A stretch of DNA of 64,000 nucleotides from Sphingomonas citri (GTDB taxonomy: Bacteria > Pseudomonadota > Alphaproteobacteria > Sphingomonadales > Sphingomonadaceae). The stretch is taken from positions 21,810 to 85,809 of the forward strand of contig NZ_JAHXZN010000011.1 in NCBI RefSeq assembly GCF_019429485.1, given 5' to 3'. The notes below the pieces were generated by a model. It did no database searches, was not told the origin of the DNA, and saw nothing but the letters and a program-made list of their open reading frames with translations. A program made the translations under genes and the position numbers. This document shows positions 26,362-34,759 of this stretch, one piece after another; position 1 is the first letter of the stretch, and every line of letters starts with the position of its first letter.

Positions 26362-27959
26362 AGCGGGTCGGCCGAGAAGTTGAACGGCGTCTCGGAGGCG
26401 AAGGAGAAGGTCGGCCCCGGATCGGGCGCGGCTGGCGGGGGCGCGGCGGCCGGTGCCGTGGCGGCGCCGATGTGGCGGAGGAAATCGCCGTGTCGCGGCA
26501 GCTTGTCCGCCACGGCGAGATAATCGCGCCGCATCTGCTCGATCGCCTCGGCGACGCGCTCCTCGTCGAGCGCGTCGGCGGCGGGCTCGTGCTCGTCGGG
26601 CACGATATGCTGGCCGAGGCAGACCGCGACCCAGCTCGTCGTGGCGAACAGCTCGCGCCCCTCGCGGAAGACGCGTCCCTTGGCGCGGAACAGGTCGATC
26701 TTGCGCTGGAGGCTGGCGGGCACGTCCATCGTGCGGCAGCGCTCCCAGAAGCGCGTGTCGTCGCGCCGTGTCGCCTTGTAGTGCAGGATGACGAAGTCGC
26801 GCACGTCCTCATACAGCTCGTGCATCTGCGCGTTATACTCGTCGCGCTCGACCGCGGCGAAGCGACGGTCGGGGAACAGCGCGATCAGCTTGGCGATGCC
26901 CGACTGGACGAGGTGGATCGAGGTCGACTCGAGCGGCTCGACGAACCCCGAGGCGAGCCCCAGCGCGACCACGTTGCGGTTCCACGCCAGAGCGCGCCGG
27001 CCGGTGGTGAAGGCGAGGTGGCGCGGCTGGGCGAGCGGCGCGCCTTCGAGATGGTGGAGCAGCTCGCGCTCCGCCGACTCGCGCGACTGATAGTCGCTGC
27101 AATAGACCAGGCCGTTGCCCATCCGCTCCTGCAGCGGGATGCGCCACTGCCAGCCGGCGCCGCGCGCGGTGGCGCGGGTATAGGGGTCGGGATCGCCGGC
27201 GAGCGCGCTCGGCACCGCCACCGCGCGGTCGCACGGCAGCCAGCGGCGCCAGTCCTCGTAGCCGGTGGCGAGCGTCTCCTCGATCAGCAGCCCGCGGAAG
27301 CCCGAGCAGTCGACGAACAGCTCGCCCGCGATGGTCTGGCCGTCCTCCAGCCGCAGCGCGGTGACGTAGCCGTCCTCGGGTCGCTGCGCGACCGCGGCCA
27401 CCTTGCCTTCGACGCGGCGCACGCCGTTGCGCTCGGCGTAGCCGCGCAGGAAGTCGGCGTAGCGGGCGGCGTCGAAGTGATAGGCGTAGAGCAGCTCCTT
27501 CACCGCCGACTGCGCGGTGGGCGAGGGCGGCGCGAACTTGCCCGCCTGCGCCGCGACCGCGCTCATCGACCAGGCCGAGATGTCCTGCATCACCCGGCGC
27601 TGGCGCTCGCGCAGGTAGAGCTGGTGGAAGTGGACCCCGCCGAGATCGTGGCCGTGCGCGCCGAACGGGTGAAAGTAGCGCTCGCCCAGCCCGCCCCAGT
27701 CGACGAACTCGATGCCCAGCTTGAAGGTGCCGCCGGTGGCGCGGATGAAGTCCTGCTCGTCGATGCCGAGCATGCGATTGAAGGTGAGCAGCGGCGGGAT
27801 CGTCGCCTCGCCGACGCCGACGGTGCCGATCTCCTCGGACTCGACCAGGGTGATCCGTGTCACGCCGTTGTTGAGGAAGCGCGACAGCGCCGCGGCGGCC
27901 ATCCAGCCGGCGGTGCCGCCGCCCAGGATGACGACGTGGCGGATGGTATGTTCGTTCAT
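26358..27959 (-). CDS. Flavin-dependent tryptophan halogenase-family protein (catalytic residues intact)
   Basis: A 533-residue paralogue. It has GGGTAGWM (13-20), GEATIP (50-55), Lys80 (GTFKLGIEF), GWQWRIP (269-275) and Glu344 (FVEPLESTS). It carries an extra C-terminal stretch, rich in Ala/Pro and ending FSFASETPFNFSADPL, that the neighbours lack. It overlaps the upstream paralogue by ATGA and the downstream one by GTGA. Start is the ATG at 27959 (MNEHTIRHVV). The same reading frame stays open for 1.7 kb further upstream, but that part is an out-of-frame shadow of the next gene. Likely cytoplasmic and dependent on an external flavin reductase, none of which is evident in the window. Confidence 0.9.
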   Translation of the reverse strand: MNEHTIRHVVILGGGTAGWMAAAALSRFLNNGVTRITLVESEEIGTVGVGEATIPPLLTFNRMLGIDEQDFIRATGGTFKLGIEFVDWGGLGERYFHPFGAHGHDLGGVHFHQLYLRERQRRVMQDISAWSMSAVAAQAGKFAPPSPTAQSAVKELLYAYHFDAARYADFLRGYAERNGVRRVEGKVAAVAQRPEDGYVTALRLEDGQTIAGELFVDCSGFRGLLIEETLATGYEDWRRWLPCDRAVAVPSALAGDPDPYTRATARGAGWQWRIPLQERMGNGLVYCSDYQSRESAERELLHHLEGAPLAQPRHLAFTTGRRALAWNRNVVALGLASGFVEPLESTSIHLVQSGIAKLIALFPDRRFAAVERDEYNAQMHELYEDVRDFVILHYKATRRDDTRFWERCRTMDVPASLQRKIDLFRAKGRVFREGRELFATTSWVAVCLGQHIVPDEHEPAADALDEERVAEAIEQMRRDYLAVADKLPRHGDFLRHIGAATAPAAAPPPAAPDPGPTFSFASETPFNFSADPL

Positions 27960-29437
27960 CGGGCGAGCCGTCCCCGTGCGGTGGCGAGATAATCGTCGGC
28001 GGTGGGGCAGCGCGCCACCGCCTGCGCGATCGCGGCGCGATAGGCCGCCATGGCGCGGTCGCTGTCCGCCGCGGCGGTGACATCGATCAGCGGGTCCACG
28101 CGCCGCGGCAGGACGCCCTGGCCGAGCAGCAGCGCGAGCCAGTCGTCGCGCGCGAACGTCTCCTCCTCGAAGAAGGGAAGGCGGCCGCGCTCGGCGAACA
28201 GCCGCAGCGTGCGCTCGAGGCTCTCGGGCAGGCTCGCGGGCGGCTGCCAGAAGGCGCCGGGCCGCCGCGCCGTGGCATAGTGGCACAGCACGAAGTCGCG
28301 CACGCGCGCGACCTCGGCGCTCGCCTGGCGGTTGTAGTCGGCGAGCTCGAGCGGGTGGCAGGCGCGCCCGGGCATCATCGCGACGATCCGGTCGATCGCG
28401 CTCTGCGCGAGGTGGAGGTTGGTGAAGTCGAGCGGCTCGATCACCGTCGCGGCGTCCCCCACCGCGACGCAGTTGCGCGCCCAGGGCTCGTGGCGTGTGC
28501 CCTGGCGGAACGACACCGGCGCGGTGACGGTGGTGGCGCCCGCCGCGGCGAGCGCGTCGGTGGCGGCCGCGTCGCTGAGCGCGGCGGCGGCGTAGCAGAG
28601 GCCGTGCAGCGTGCGCCCCGGTGCCGCGCTGCGCCAGCGCCAGCCGCCGTCCGCCGCGGTGACCCGATCGAGGGGCGAGAGCGGCTCGGGCGCGCCCTCG
28701 CCGGTGACGAGCCGGTCGCAGCGCAGCCACGTCGACCAGTCCTCGCGTTCCTGGTCGATCGCGCCGCGGACGATGGCCCGCGGCCCGCTGGCGTCGACGT
28801 AGAGGTCGGCCTCGAGCGACGCGCCGTCGTCGAGCACGAGCCGCTCGACGAGGCCGTCGTCGCCGCCCAGCCGCACCGCGGCCACGGTGCCCTCGCGCAC
28901 GTCGACGCCGAGATGGCGCGCGAAGGCGGCGAGCATGGCACGGTAGCGCTCGACGTCGAGCACCAGCCCGGGCTGGACGTCGCCGAGCAGCGGATCGTCC
29001 GCGCCAAGCGCCACCCGGTCTGCGCGCGCCAGCGCCGCGGCCGGAGCGTGCGAGTCGAACGGCGCGACGGCCCCCGCGTGCGCGGCGCGAACCCAGTGAT
29101 GGTGGAAGGAGGCGGTGCCGAACGGCCGGCCGTAGCTGCCATAAGCGTGAACATAGGGGGGCAGACCGTCGACCCAGCCCTCGAACAGGGTGCCGAGCCG
29201 CCACGCCCCGCCCGCGCGTACTACCGCATCTTCCTCGCGCAGGCCGAGGTCGTCGTGGAAGCCGATCGTCGACGGCAAGGTGTGCGGCAGGCGATCGGCG
29301 AGCGCGTCGGGCGTGGGCGGGGAAGCGAGGACCGTCACCGCGAGCGCCGGCACGCGGCGGCGCAGCGCCACCGCGGCGGACCAACCGACGATGCCACCGC
29401 CCACCACGGCGACGCTGCGGATCGGCGCGTCCAGCAT
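27956..29437 (-). CDS. Degenerate tryptophan halogenase-family flavoprotein lacking catalytic motifs
   Basis: A 493-residue member of the same family that keeps the FAD fold (VVGGGIVGWS, 11-20) and overall length but differs at every diagnostic position. The catalytic Lys is Arg80 (GAWRLGTLF), GEATIP is replaced by PHTLPST, GWxWxIP is GWRWRSA (265-271), and the catalytic Glu is Asp337 with Phe after it (IEPLDFTN). Halogenation is therefore unlikely. It may be a flavin monooxygenase, a binding partner or a decoy subunit. The open frame shows no decay, and both ends are tightly packed (ATGA with the downstream gene, and two bases from the upstream stop), which argues for a retained function. 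An ATG at 29464 is an alternative start. Confidence 0.82.
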   Translation of the reverse strand: MLDAPIRSVAVVGGGIVGWSAAVALRRRVPALAVTVLASPPTPDALADRLPHTLPSTIGFHDDLGLREEDAVVRAGGAWRLGTLFEGWVDGLPPYVHAYGSYGRPFGTASFHHHWVRAAHAGAVAPFDSHAPAAALARADRVALGADDPLLGDVQPGLVLDVERYRAMLAAFARHLGVDVREGTVAAVRLGGDDGLVERLVLDDGASLEADLYVDASGPRAIVRGAIDQEREDWSTWLRCDRLVTGEGAPEPLSPLDRVTAADGGWRWRSAAPGRTLHGLCYAAAALSDAAATDALAAAGATTVTAPVSFRQGTRHEPWARNCVAVGDAATVIEPLDFTNLHLAQSAIDRIVAMMPGRACHPLELADYNRQASAEVARVRDFVLCHYATARRPGAFWQPPASLPESLERTLRLFAERGRLPFFEEETFARDDWLALLLGQGVLPRRVDPLIDVTAAADSDRAMAAYRAAIAQAVARCPTADDYLATARGRLAR

Positions 29438-29439
29438 CG

Positions 29440-30954
29440 TCAGGCCGCCGCCGACATCGGGCAATAGCCCGCGAGGAAGTCGCGGTGGTCGGCCATGCCG
29501 CTGATCGCTGCCTCGATCTCGCCGCGAAGTCGCCGCATTCCTGCCGCGAGGATCTCCGCTTCCGGCCCGTCCGCACGTGGGTCGTGGCCGTCCGGCAGGA
29601 CTCGCTGGCCGAGGTACACCGACACCCAGCTGGCATCGAGGAAGGCACCCTCGCGGTACTTCACCACGCGGCCGCGTCGCCGGAACAGCGCCATCTTCTC
29701 GGCCAGACTGTCCGGAATCTCCATATTGCGGACGTAGGCCCAGAAGGGCGAGTCGTCGCGCTTGGTCGCGTGATAGTGCAGGATCAGGAAGTCTCGGACG
29801 CGATCATATTCCATGTTGACGAGGCGGTTGAACTCGTCGCGATCGGCCGCCCCGATGTGCCGTTCCGGAAAGAGCTCGACCAGGGCGGTGATCGCCTGCT
29901 GGACGAGATAGAGGCTGGTCGACTCGAGCGGCTCGAGGAAGCCCGAGGCGAGCCCGATCGCGACGACATTGTTGACCCAGCTGCGCGCGCGCCGTCCCGC
30001 CTTGAAGCGCAGCACGCGCGGCTCGGCGAGCAGCGTGCCCTCCACCGCAGCCACCAGCGCGTCGGCGGCGGCGCCCTGGTCGAGGAAGTCGCTGGCGAAG
30101 ACATAGCCGTTGCCGGTGCGGTGCTGGAGCGGGATGCGCCAGCGCCACCCTGAGGGCATGGCGATCGCGCTGGTATAGGGCGTCACCGCGGTGGCGGTGC
30201 GGCACGGCATCGCCACCGCGCGGTCGGCGGGAAGCCAGCGCGACCAATCGTCGAACGGCTCGCCCATCGCTTTGCCGATCAAGAGCGCGACGAACCCCGA
30301 GCAGTCGACGAACAGGTCGCCCTCGACGCGGCGGCCGTCCTCCAGCACCACCGCGGTGACGTCGCCGCCGAGCGGGTCGCGCGCGACGTCGACGATCCGG
30401 CCCTCGGTGCGGCGTACGCCCAGGCCTTCCGAGAGCCGGCGCAGATAGGGCGCGAAGGCCACCGCGTCGAACTGATAGGCATAGCCGAAGGTGGAGGCGA
30501 TCTGGCGCGGGTCGGCCGACGGCGCGCCGAACCGGTTCGCGCGGGCGAGCGAGCAGGCCATGGAGAAGGCTTCGATCGGCGGCAGCACCACCCCCGCATG
30601 CAGCAGTCGCATATAATAATGGTGGAACTGCACCTCGCCGCTGCCGCGGCCGAAGGTGCCGAACGGGTGGATATAGCTGTCGCCGATCCGCGCCCAGTCG
30701 CGGAACTCGATCCCCAGCTTGAAGGTAGCGCGGGTCGCCGCCATGAACTCGGCCTCGGCGATGCCCAGCCGCTCGTTGAAGGCACGGATGTGCGGCAGCG
30801 TCGCCTCGCCCACGCCGATGATCCCGATCGCCTCCGATTCGACCAGATCGACTGTGCAGCGCCCCGGCAGGAGCTTGGCGAGCGCGGCCGCGGTCATCCA
30901 GCCGGACGTTCCCCCGCCGACCACCACCACGCGCTGTCGTTCCGCCCGCTCCAT
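29440..30954 (-). CDS. Flavin-dependent tryptophan halogenase-family protein, first gene of operon
   Basis: A 504-residue halogenase-type flavoprotein with GGGTSGWM (13-20), GEATLP (49-54), Lys79 (ATFKLGIEF, same number as PrnA), GWRWRIP and Glu in FLEPLESTS. I chose the ATG at 30954 (MERAERQRVVVVGGG) because about 40 residues upstream are low-complexity arginine-rich translation. It leads the minus-strand operon of four paralogues plus a cupin and is divergent from the 1178-residue TBDR at 31180. In related bacteria such enzymes (for example BrvH-type) halogenate indoles and lie beside TBDRs; the true substrate here is unknown. Confidence 0.9.
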   Translation of the reverse strand: MERAERQRVVVVGGGTSGWMTAAALAKLLPGRCTVDLVESEAIGIIGVGEATLPHIRAFNERLGIAEAEFMAATRATFKLGIEFRDWARIGDSYIHPFGTFGRGSGEVQFHHYYMRLLHAGVVLPPIEAFSMACSLARANRFGAPSADPRQIASTFGYAYQFDAVAFAPYLRRLSEGLGVRRTEGRIVDVARDPLGGDVTAVVLEDGRRVEGDLFVDCSGFVALLIGKAMGEPFDDWSRWLPADRAVAMPCRTATAVTPYTSAIAMPSGWRWRIPLQHRTGNGYVFASDFLDQGAAADALVAAVEGTLLAEPRVLRFKAGRRARSWVNNVVAIGLASGFLEPLESTSLYLVQQAITALVELFPERHIGAADRDEFNRLVNMEYDRVRDFLILHYHATKRDDSPFWAYVRNMEIPDSLAEKMALFRRRGRVVKYREGAFLDASWVSVYLGQRVLPDGHDPRADGPEAEILAAGMRRLRGEIEAAISGMADHRDFLAGYCPMSAAA

Positions 30955-31063
30955 CCGCCTCCAACTCCTGTCGCGAACGTCCGTACCGGCGTCGCGATCG
31001 ACTCTGTCATAGCGCAAGCGGCGGCCGCGGGAATGCCGGAAAGCCACACAGAATAAGGAAAAA

Positions 31064-31077
31064 TGATAGCGCAAACA
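31064..31077. promoter_or_regulatory. Imperfect LacI-like operator in halogenase/TBDR divergent region
   Basis: TGATAGCGCAAACA resembles the TGnTAGCGCTAnCA palindromes used by LacI-family sugar regulators (second half imperfect). ATAGCGCAA recurs exactly at 31009-31017, so two half-similar sites lie 57 bp apart in the 222-bp divergent spacer, the second within an AT-rich island (about 31045-31085). No LacI gene is in the window. Confidence 0.38.
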
Positions 31078-31150
31078 TTTTCATTGCAGCGCGGCCGCGG
31101 CGGTCGTACCCATCGATGGAAGATGCCACGCGGTCGCCGCGGAGAGACAT

Positions 31151-31165
31151 CGTAGTATGATTATT
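31151..31165. promoter_or_regulatory. 15-mer similar to the uronate-locus motif, before TBDR start
   Basis: CGTAGTATGATTATT matches 12 of 15 positions of the palindrome at 14678 but has only one good half-site. It lies just before the AGGAGGGGG ribosome-binding site of the TBDR. It may be chance or co-regulation. Confidence 0.3.
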
Positions 31166-31179
31166 CAGGAGGGGGTGTG

Positions 31180-34100
31180 ATGATCATCGAGGACAAGCCT
31201 GCCCGCGGCGGCCATACCCGACTTCGTAACCGGGTCGTTCTGACCGGGGCTTCCGTGACGGCGATGTGTGTCGTCGCGCTGGCTGCCCCGGCGTTCGCGC
31301 AGACCGGCCCGGCGACCGGACAGAACACCGCCGGTGCGGCAACCTCGCCGAACACGCCAGGATCGGATCCGGCCGCCCAGAGCGGCGGCGACACGCCGGC
31401 GACCGATGCGGCGGGTGCGGACGACATCGTCGTCACCGGTATCCGGCAGAGCCTCGCCAACGCGCAGAACATCAAGCGCAACTCCGACACCGTCGTGGAC
31501 GCGATCACGGCGCAGGACATCGGCGCGCTGCCCGACCGATCGGTCACCGAGGCATTGCAGCGCGTGCCGGGCGTGTCGATCAACCGCTTCGCCGGCAACA
31601 ACGACCCGGACCATTTCTCGGTCGAGGGTTCTGGTGTGAACGTTCGCGGGCTCAATTTCGTCCGCTCGGAATTCAACGGGCGCGACACCTTCTCGGCCGG
31701 CATCGGCGGGCAGGCGATCAACTTCGCCGACGTGCCGTCGGAGCTGCTCGGCTCCGTCGAGGTGTACAAGAACGCGACCGCCGACCTGATCGAGGGCGGG
31801 CTCGCCGGCACGGTCAACCTCAACACCCGCAAGCCGTTCGACAACAAGGGCTTCCACATCGGAGGCGGGATCGAGGCCAATTACGGCGACTTCGCCAAGG
31901 AATGGGCGCCGACGGGTTCGCTGCTGGTCTCGAACACCTGGGAGACGCCGATCGGTCGGTTCGGCATCCTCGCCAACGCCTCCTACTCGCGGCTGAAGAG
32001 CCGCGCCGATGGCATCCAGGTCACCAACTTCCAGACGCGCGACGGCGTGCAGGCCGCCACCGGCACCGGCACCAACACCACGGTGACGTGCCGCAACCAG
32101 CTGCCCGGCACCACCGACGGCTTCACCCTGCTGCCCGGCACGGTCAATGGTGTCGGCGGTCAGTCCTTCCCGAATCCCGCCAACGTCTGCGGCGCGCAGG
32201 GCACGGCTGGAGCGGACGGCTACGCCGACCCGACCGCCTTGGCCTATGCACCGATCGGCGGCCAGTTCCGCAGCCAGGATTACGATCGCAAGCGCGACGG
32301 TCAGGCGCTGGCGGTACAGTGGCAGAGCACCGACGAGCGCACCACCTTCACCGCACAGTTCCTGCGCACCCACTCCAGCAGCGCCTGGGGCGAGCATACC
32401 TTCGAGACCGCGCCCGATCTCTCCGAGTACAACACCTATCCGGCCGGCTGCCAGCAGAACGGCAACGGTCCGCTCAACGGCGCAGGCAACAGCACCACGC
32501 GCGCGGAGTGCCAGCTCAACGGCGCGGGCCAGTTCCAGTTCGGCGAGAACCAGCGTGGCAACGGCTACAATCCCGGCGGCGGGCCCTATCCGAACTTCGT
32601 CTACGACGACAGCGGGCTGTTCCAGAGCGGCTTCATCACGCTGCCGGGCAACGGCTGGCGCACCGCCTCGAGCGGTTCGGCGACCACGACCGTCCCGTCG
32701 GGCGGCATGCAGCAGTCGCTGTCGCGTCGCCAGGTGTACGACGAGAACCTCGTCAAGGATGCCGGCTTCAACCTGAAGATCAACCCCGATGACCGTTGGT
32801 CGATCAATCTCGACGCGGACTATACCTACGCCAAGCACGACGTCACCGACCTGAGCGTGTTCGGCTCGACCTTCGCCGACGAGGAGCTCGACCTCTCCGG
32901 CAAGATCCCCGTCGTGATCCCGCACAAGCCGCTGACGCTCGCGGCCAATTGGGCGAGCCCCAACCCGGCGATGGCGGCCGCGAGCGACTCGGACTATTTC
33001 CAGAGCCGCGACTTCCAGTTCTGGCGCGCGGCGATGGACCATATCGAGCACAGCGTCGGCTCGGAATATCAGATCAAGGGCGACTTCGCCTATAAGTTCG
33101 ACGACGGTGACTTCCTGCAACGCGTGAAGTTCGGCGCGCGCTACGCCGAGCGCCAGCAGGACGTCCGTTACACGGCGTACAATTGGGGTGCGATCAGCGA
33201 AGTCTGGTCGGGTGCGCCGGTCACCTTCAACCAGGGTGACACCAGCCGTTCGTCGCTCTACTCCTTCGACAATTTCTTCCGCGGCAAGACCGCGGCGCCG
33301 CCCAGCGCCTATTTCTACAACGGCGACCTGATCGGCGACTATAATGGCGCGACCAGCTTCTTCCAGTCGCAGAACGACGTCTGGCGCAACACCAACGGTG
33401 CGACCGCGACCAACAGGTTCCTCGCCGCCGGCCAGCGCGTCGGCGCGATCCCGGGGACCGACTTCCTCCCGTCCGAGGTGTCGACCGTCAACCAGCAGGA
33501 CACCGCCGCCTATGCCATGGTGCAGTTCGGCAACAACGAGCCGGTGTTCGGCGGCATCCGCCTCTCCGGCAACGTCGGCGTCCGCTATGTCCGGACCACG
33601 GTGCAGTCGCGCACCGAGACCGCGGTGCCCAACCGTACCGAGCTCGGTGTGGTCGATCCCTTCTCCACTCGCTGCGTGGCGACGACGCGACAGCTGCCGG
33701 ACGGGACCACGCAGGTCACCCAGCCCGGCGGCGTGTGCAACCTCGGCGAGACCGAATATGAGCGGCTGCGCACCTTCGCCACGCCGGGCTACGCCTCGCA
33801 GCCGGCGGACTTCACGAACAGCTACAATTACTGGCTGCCGAGCGCGAACCTCAAATTCGGCGTCACCAACGACCTGATCGTTCGCGTCGCCGCATCGAAG
33901 GTGCTGACCAGGCCGGACTTCGCGAACATAAGGCCGTACGTGACCTATGCGCTCGAGCCGGGTTCAGGCACGGTGACGATCAACGCGGGCAACCCGTACC
34001 TCAAGCCCGCTACTGCCTGGCAGTTCGACGCGACGGTCGAATGGTATTTCGGCCGCGTCGGCCAGATCTCGCTCGACGCCTTCTACAAGACGGTCGACGG

Positions 34101-34716
34101 CTTCTTCTACCAGTCGCTGGTCAACCGCTCGATCACCAACAATGGCATCACCCAGAACATCCAGGCGCGCGGCCCCGCCAATTACGATGGCAAGGGCAAG
34201 ATCAAGGGCTTCGAGGTCGCCTACCAGCAGACCTTCGACTTCCTGCCGGGCTTCCTGAGCGGCCTCGGCTTCAACGGCAACTACACCTATATCGACAGCT
34301 CGGGTCTGCCCAACTCCTTCCTCAACGGCGGCACGCCTTCGTCCGACTCGACGATCGCCAAGGGCAATCTGCCGCTGGAAGGACTGTCGAAGCACAATAT
34401 CAACGCCACCGCCTTCTACGAGAAGGGGCCGGTCTCGCTGCGCGCCGCGTACAACTGGCGCTCCCGCTTCCTGCTCACCGCGGCGGACGTGATCTTCCCC
34501 TACACGTCGATCTTCAACGACGCGACCGGGCAGCTCGACGCCTCGGCCTTCATCAATCTCAACAAGTGGGTCAAGCTCGGGGTCCAGGGGGTCAATCTGA
34601 CCAACACGACGACCAAGCTGCTCCAGGCCTACAAGGGCGGCTCGGACGACCTCGCACCGCGCTCCTACTTCACCAACGACCGGCGCTACTCGATCATCCT
34701 GCGCGCCAATTATTGA
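31180..34716 (+). CDS. Large TonB-dependent receptor divergent from halogenase operon
   Basis: A receptor of 1178 residues, long for the family. A signal sequence ends AFAQ, followed by a Thr/Ala/Pro-rich linker and the TonB-box region (DDIVVTGIRQSLANAQNIK). The plug contains LPDRSVTEALQRVPGVSINR, VEGSGVNVRGL and VEVYKNATADLIEGGLAGTV. The barrel ends YSIILRANY, a normal aromatic terminus. The family looks like the TonB-Xanth-Caul group. An AGGAGGGGG site precedes GTG 31177/ATG 31180. Divergence from the halogenase/cupin operon matches a recurring arrangement in sphingomonads and suggests joint function. The following genes, on the opposite strand, are xylan/glucan hydrolases, so a glycan cargo is also possible. 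Confidence 0.93.
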   Translation: MIIEDKPARGGHTRLRNRVVLTGASVTAMCVVALAAPAFAQTGPATGQNTAGAATSPNTPGSDPAAQSGGDTPATDAAGADDIVVTGIRQSLANAQNIKRNSDTVVDAITAQDIGALPDRSVTEALQRVPGVSINRFAGNNDPDHFSVEGSGVNVRGLNFVRSEFNGRDTFSAGIGGQAINFADVPSELLGSVEVYKNATADLIEGGLAGTVNLNTRKPFDNKGFHIGGGIEANYGDFAKEWAPTGSLLVSNTWETPIGRFGILANASYSRLKSRADGIQVTNFQTRDGVQAATGTGTNTTVTCRNQLPGTTDGFTLLPGTVNGVGGQSFPNPANVCGAQGTAGADGYADPTALAYAPIGGQFRSQDYDRKRDGQALAVQWQSTDERTTFTAQFLRTHSSSAWGEHTFETAPDLSEYNTYPAGCQQNGNGPLNGAGNSTTRAECQLNGAGQFQFGENQRGNGYNPGGGPYPNFVYDDSGLFQSGFITLPGNGWRTASSGSATTTVPSGGMQQSLSRRQVYDENLVKDAGFNLKINPDDRWSINLDADYTYAKHDVTDLSVFGSTFADEELDLSGKIPVVIPHKPLTLAANWASPNPAMAAASDSDYFQSRDFQFWRAAMDHIEHSVGSEYQIKGDFAYKFDDGDFLQRVKFGARYAERQQDVRYTAYNWGAISEVWSGAPVTFNQGDTSRSSLYSFDNFFRGKTAAPPSAYFYNGDLIGDYNGATSFFQSQNDVWRNTNGATATNRFLAAGQRVGAIPGTDFLPSEVSTVNQQDTAAYAMVQFGNNEPVFGGIRLSGNVGVRYVRTTVQSRTETAVPNRTELGVVDPFSTRCVATTRQLPDGTTQVTQPGGVCNLGETEYERLRTFATPGYASQPADFTNSYNYWLPSANLKFGVTNDLIVRVAASKVLTRPDFANIRPYVTYALEPGSGTVTINAGNPYLKPATAWQFDATVEWYFGRVGQISLDAFYKTVDGFFYQSLVNRSITNNGITQNIQARGPANYDGKGKIKGFEVAYQQTFDFLPGFLSGLGFNGNYTYIDSSGLPNSFLNGGTPSSDSTIAKGNLPLEGLSKHNINATAFYEKGPVSLRAAYNWRSRFLLTAADVIFPYTSIFNDATGQLDASAFINLNKWVKLGVQGVNLTNTTTKLLQAYKGGSDDLAPRSYFTNDRRYSIILRANY

Positions 34717-34722
34717 GGAGCA

Positions 34723-34750
34723 CGCCCGCCGGACCTCGCTCCGGCGGGCG
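34723..34750. terminator. Hairpin between convergent TBDR and xylanase genes
   Basis: CGCCCGCCGGA pairs perfectly with TCCGGCGGGCG around a six-base loop (11-bp stem), seven bases after the TBDR stop and ten before the xylanase stop. No T-tract follows, but position and stability suggest a bidirectional terminator. Confidence 0.65.
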
Positions 34751-34759
34751 ATCGCCGCG

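Noticed and set aside
27960..29648. Apparent fusion: the second halogenase frame stays open for 1.7 kb upstream
   Set aside because: The extension is arginine-rich and out of frame with the real third paralogue (27956-29437); the ATG at 27959 in the GGGTAGWM-bearing part is the true start.
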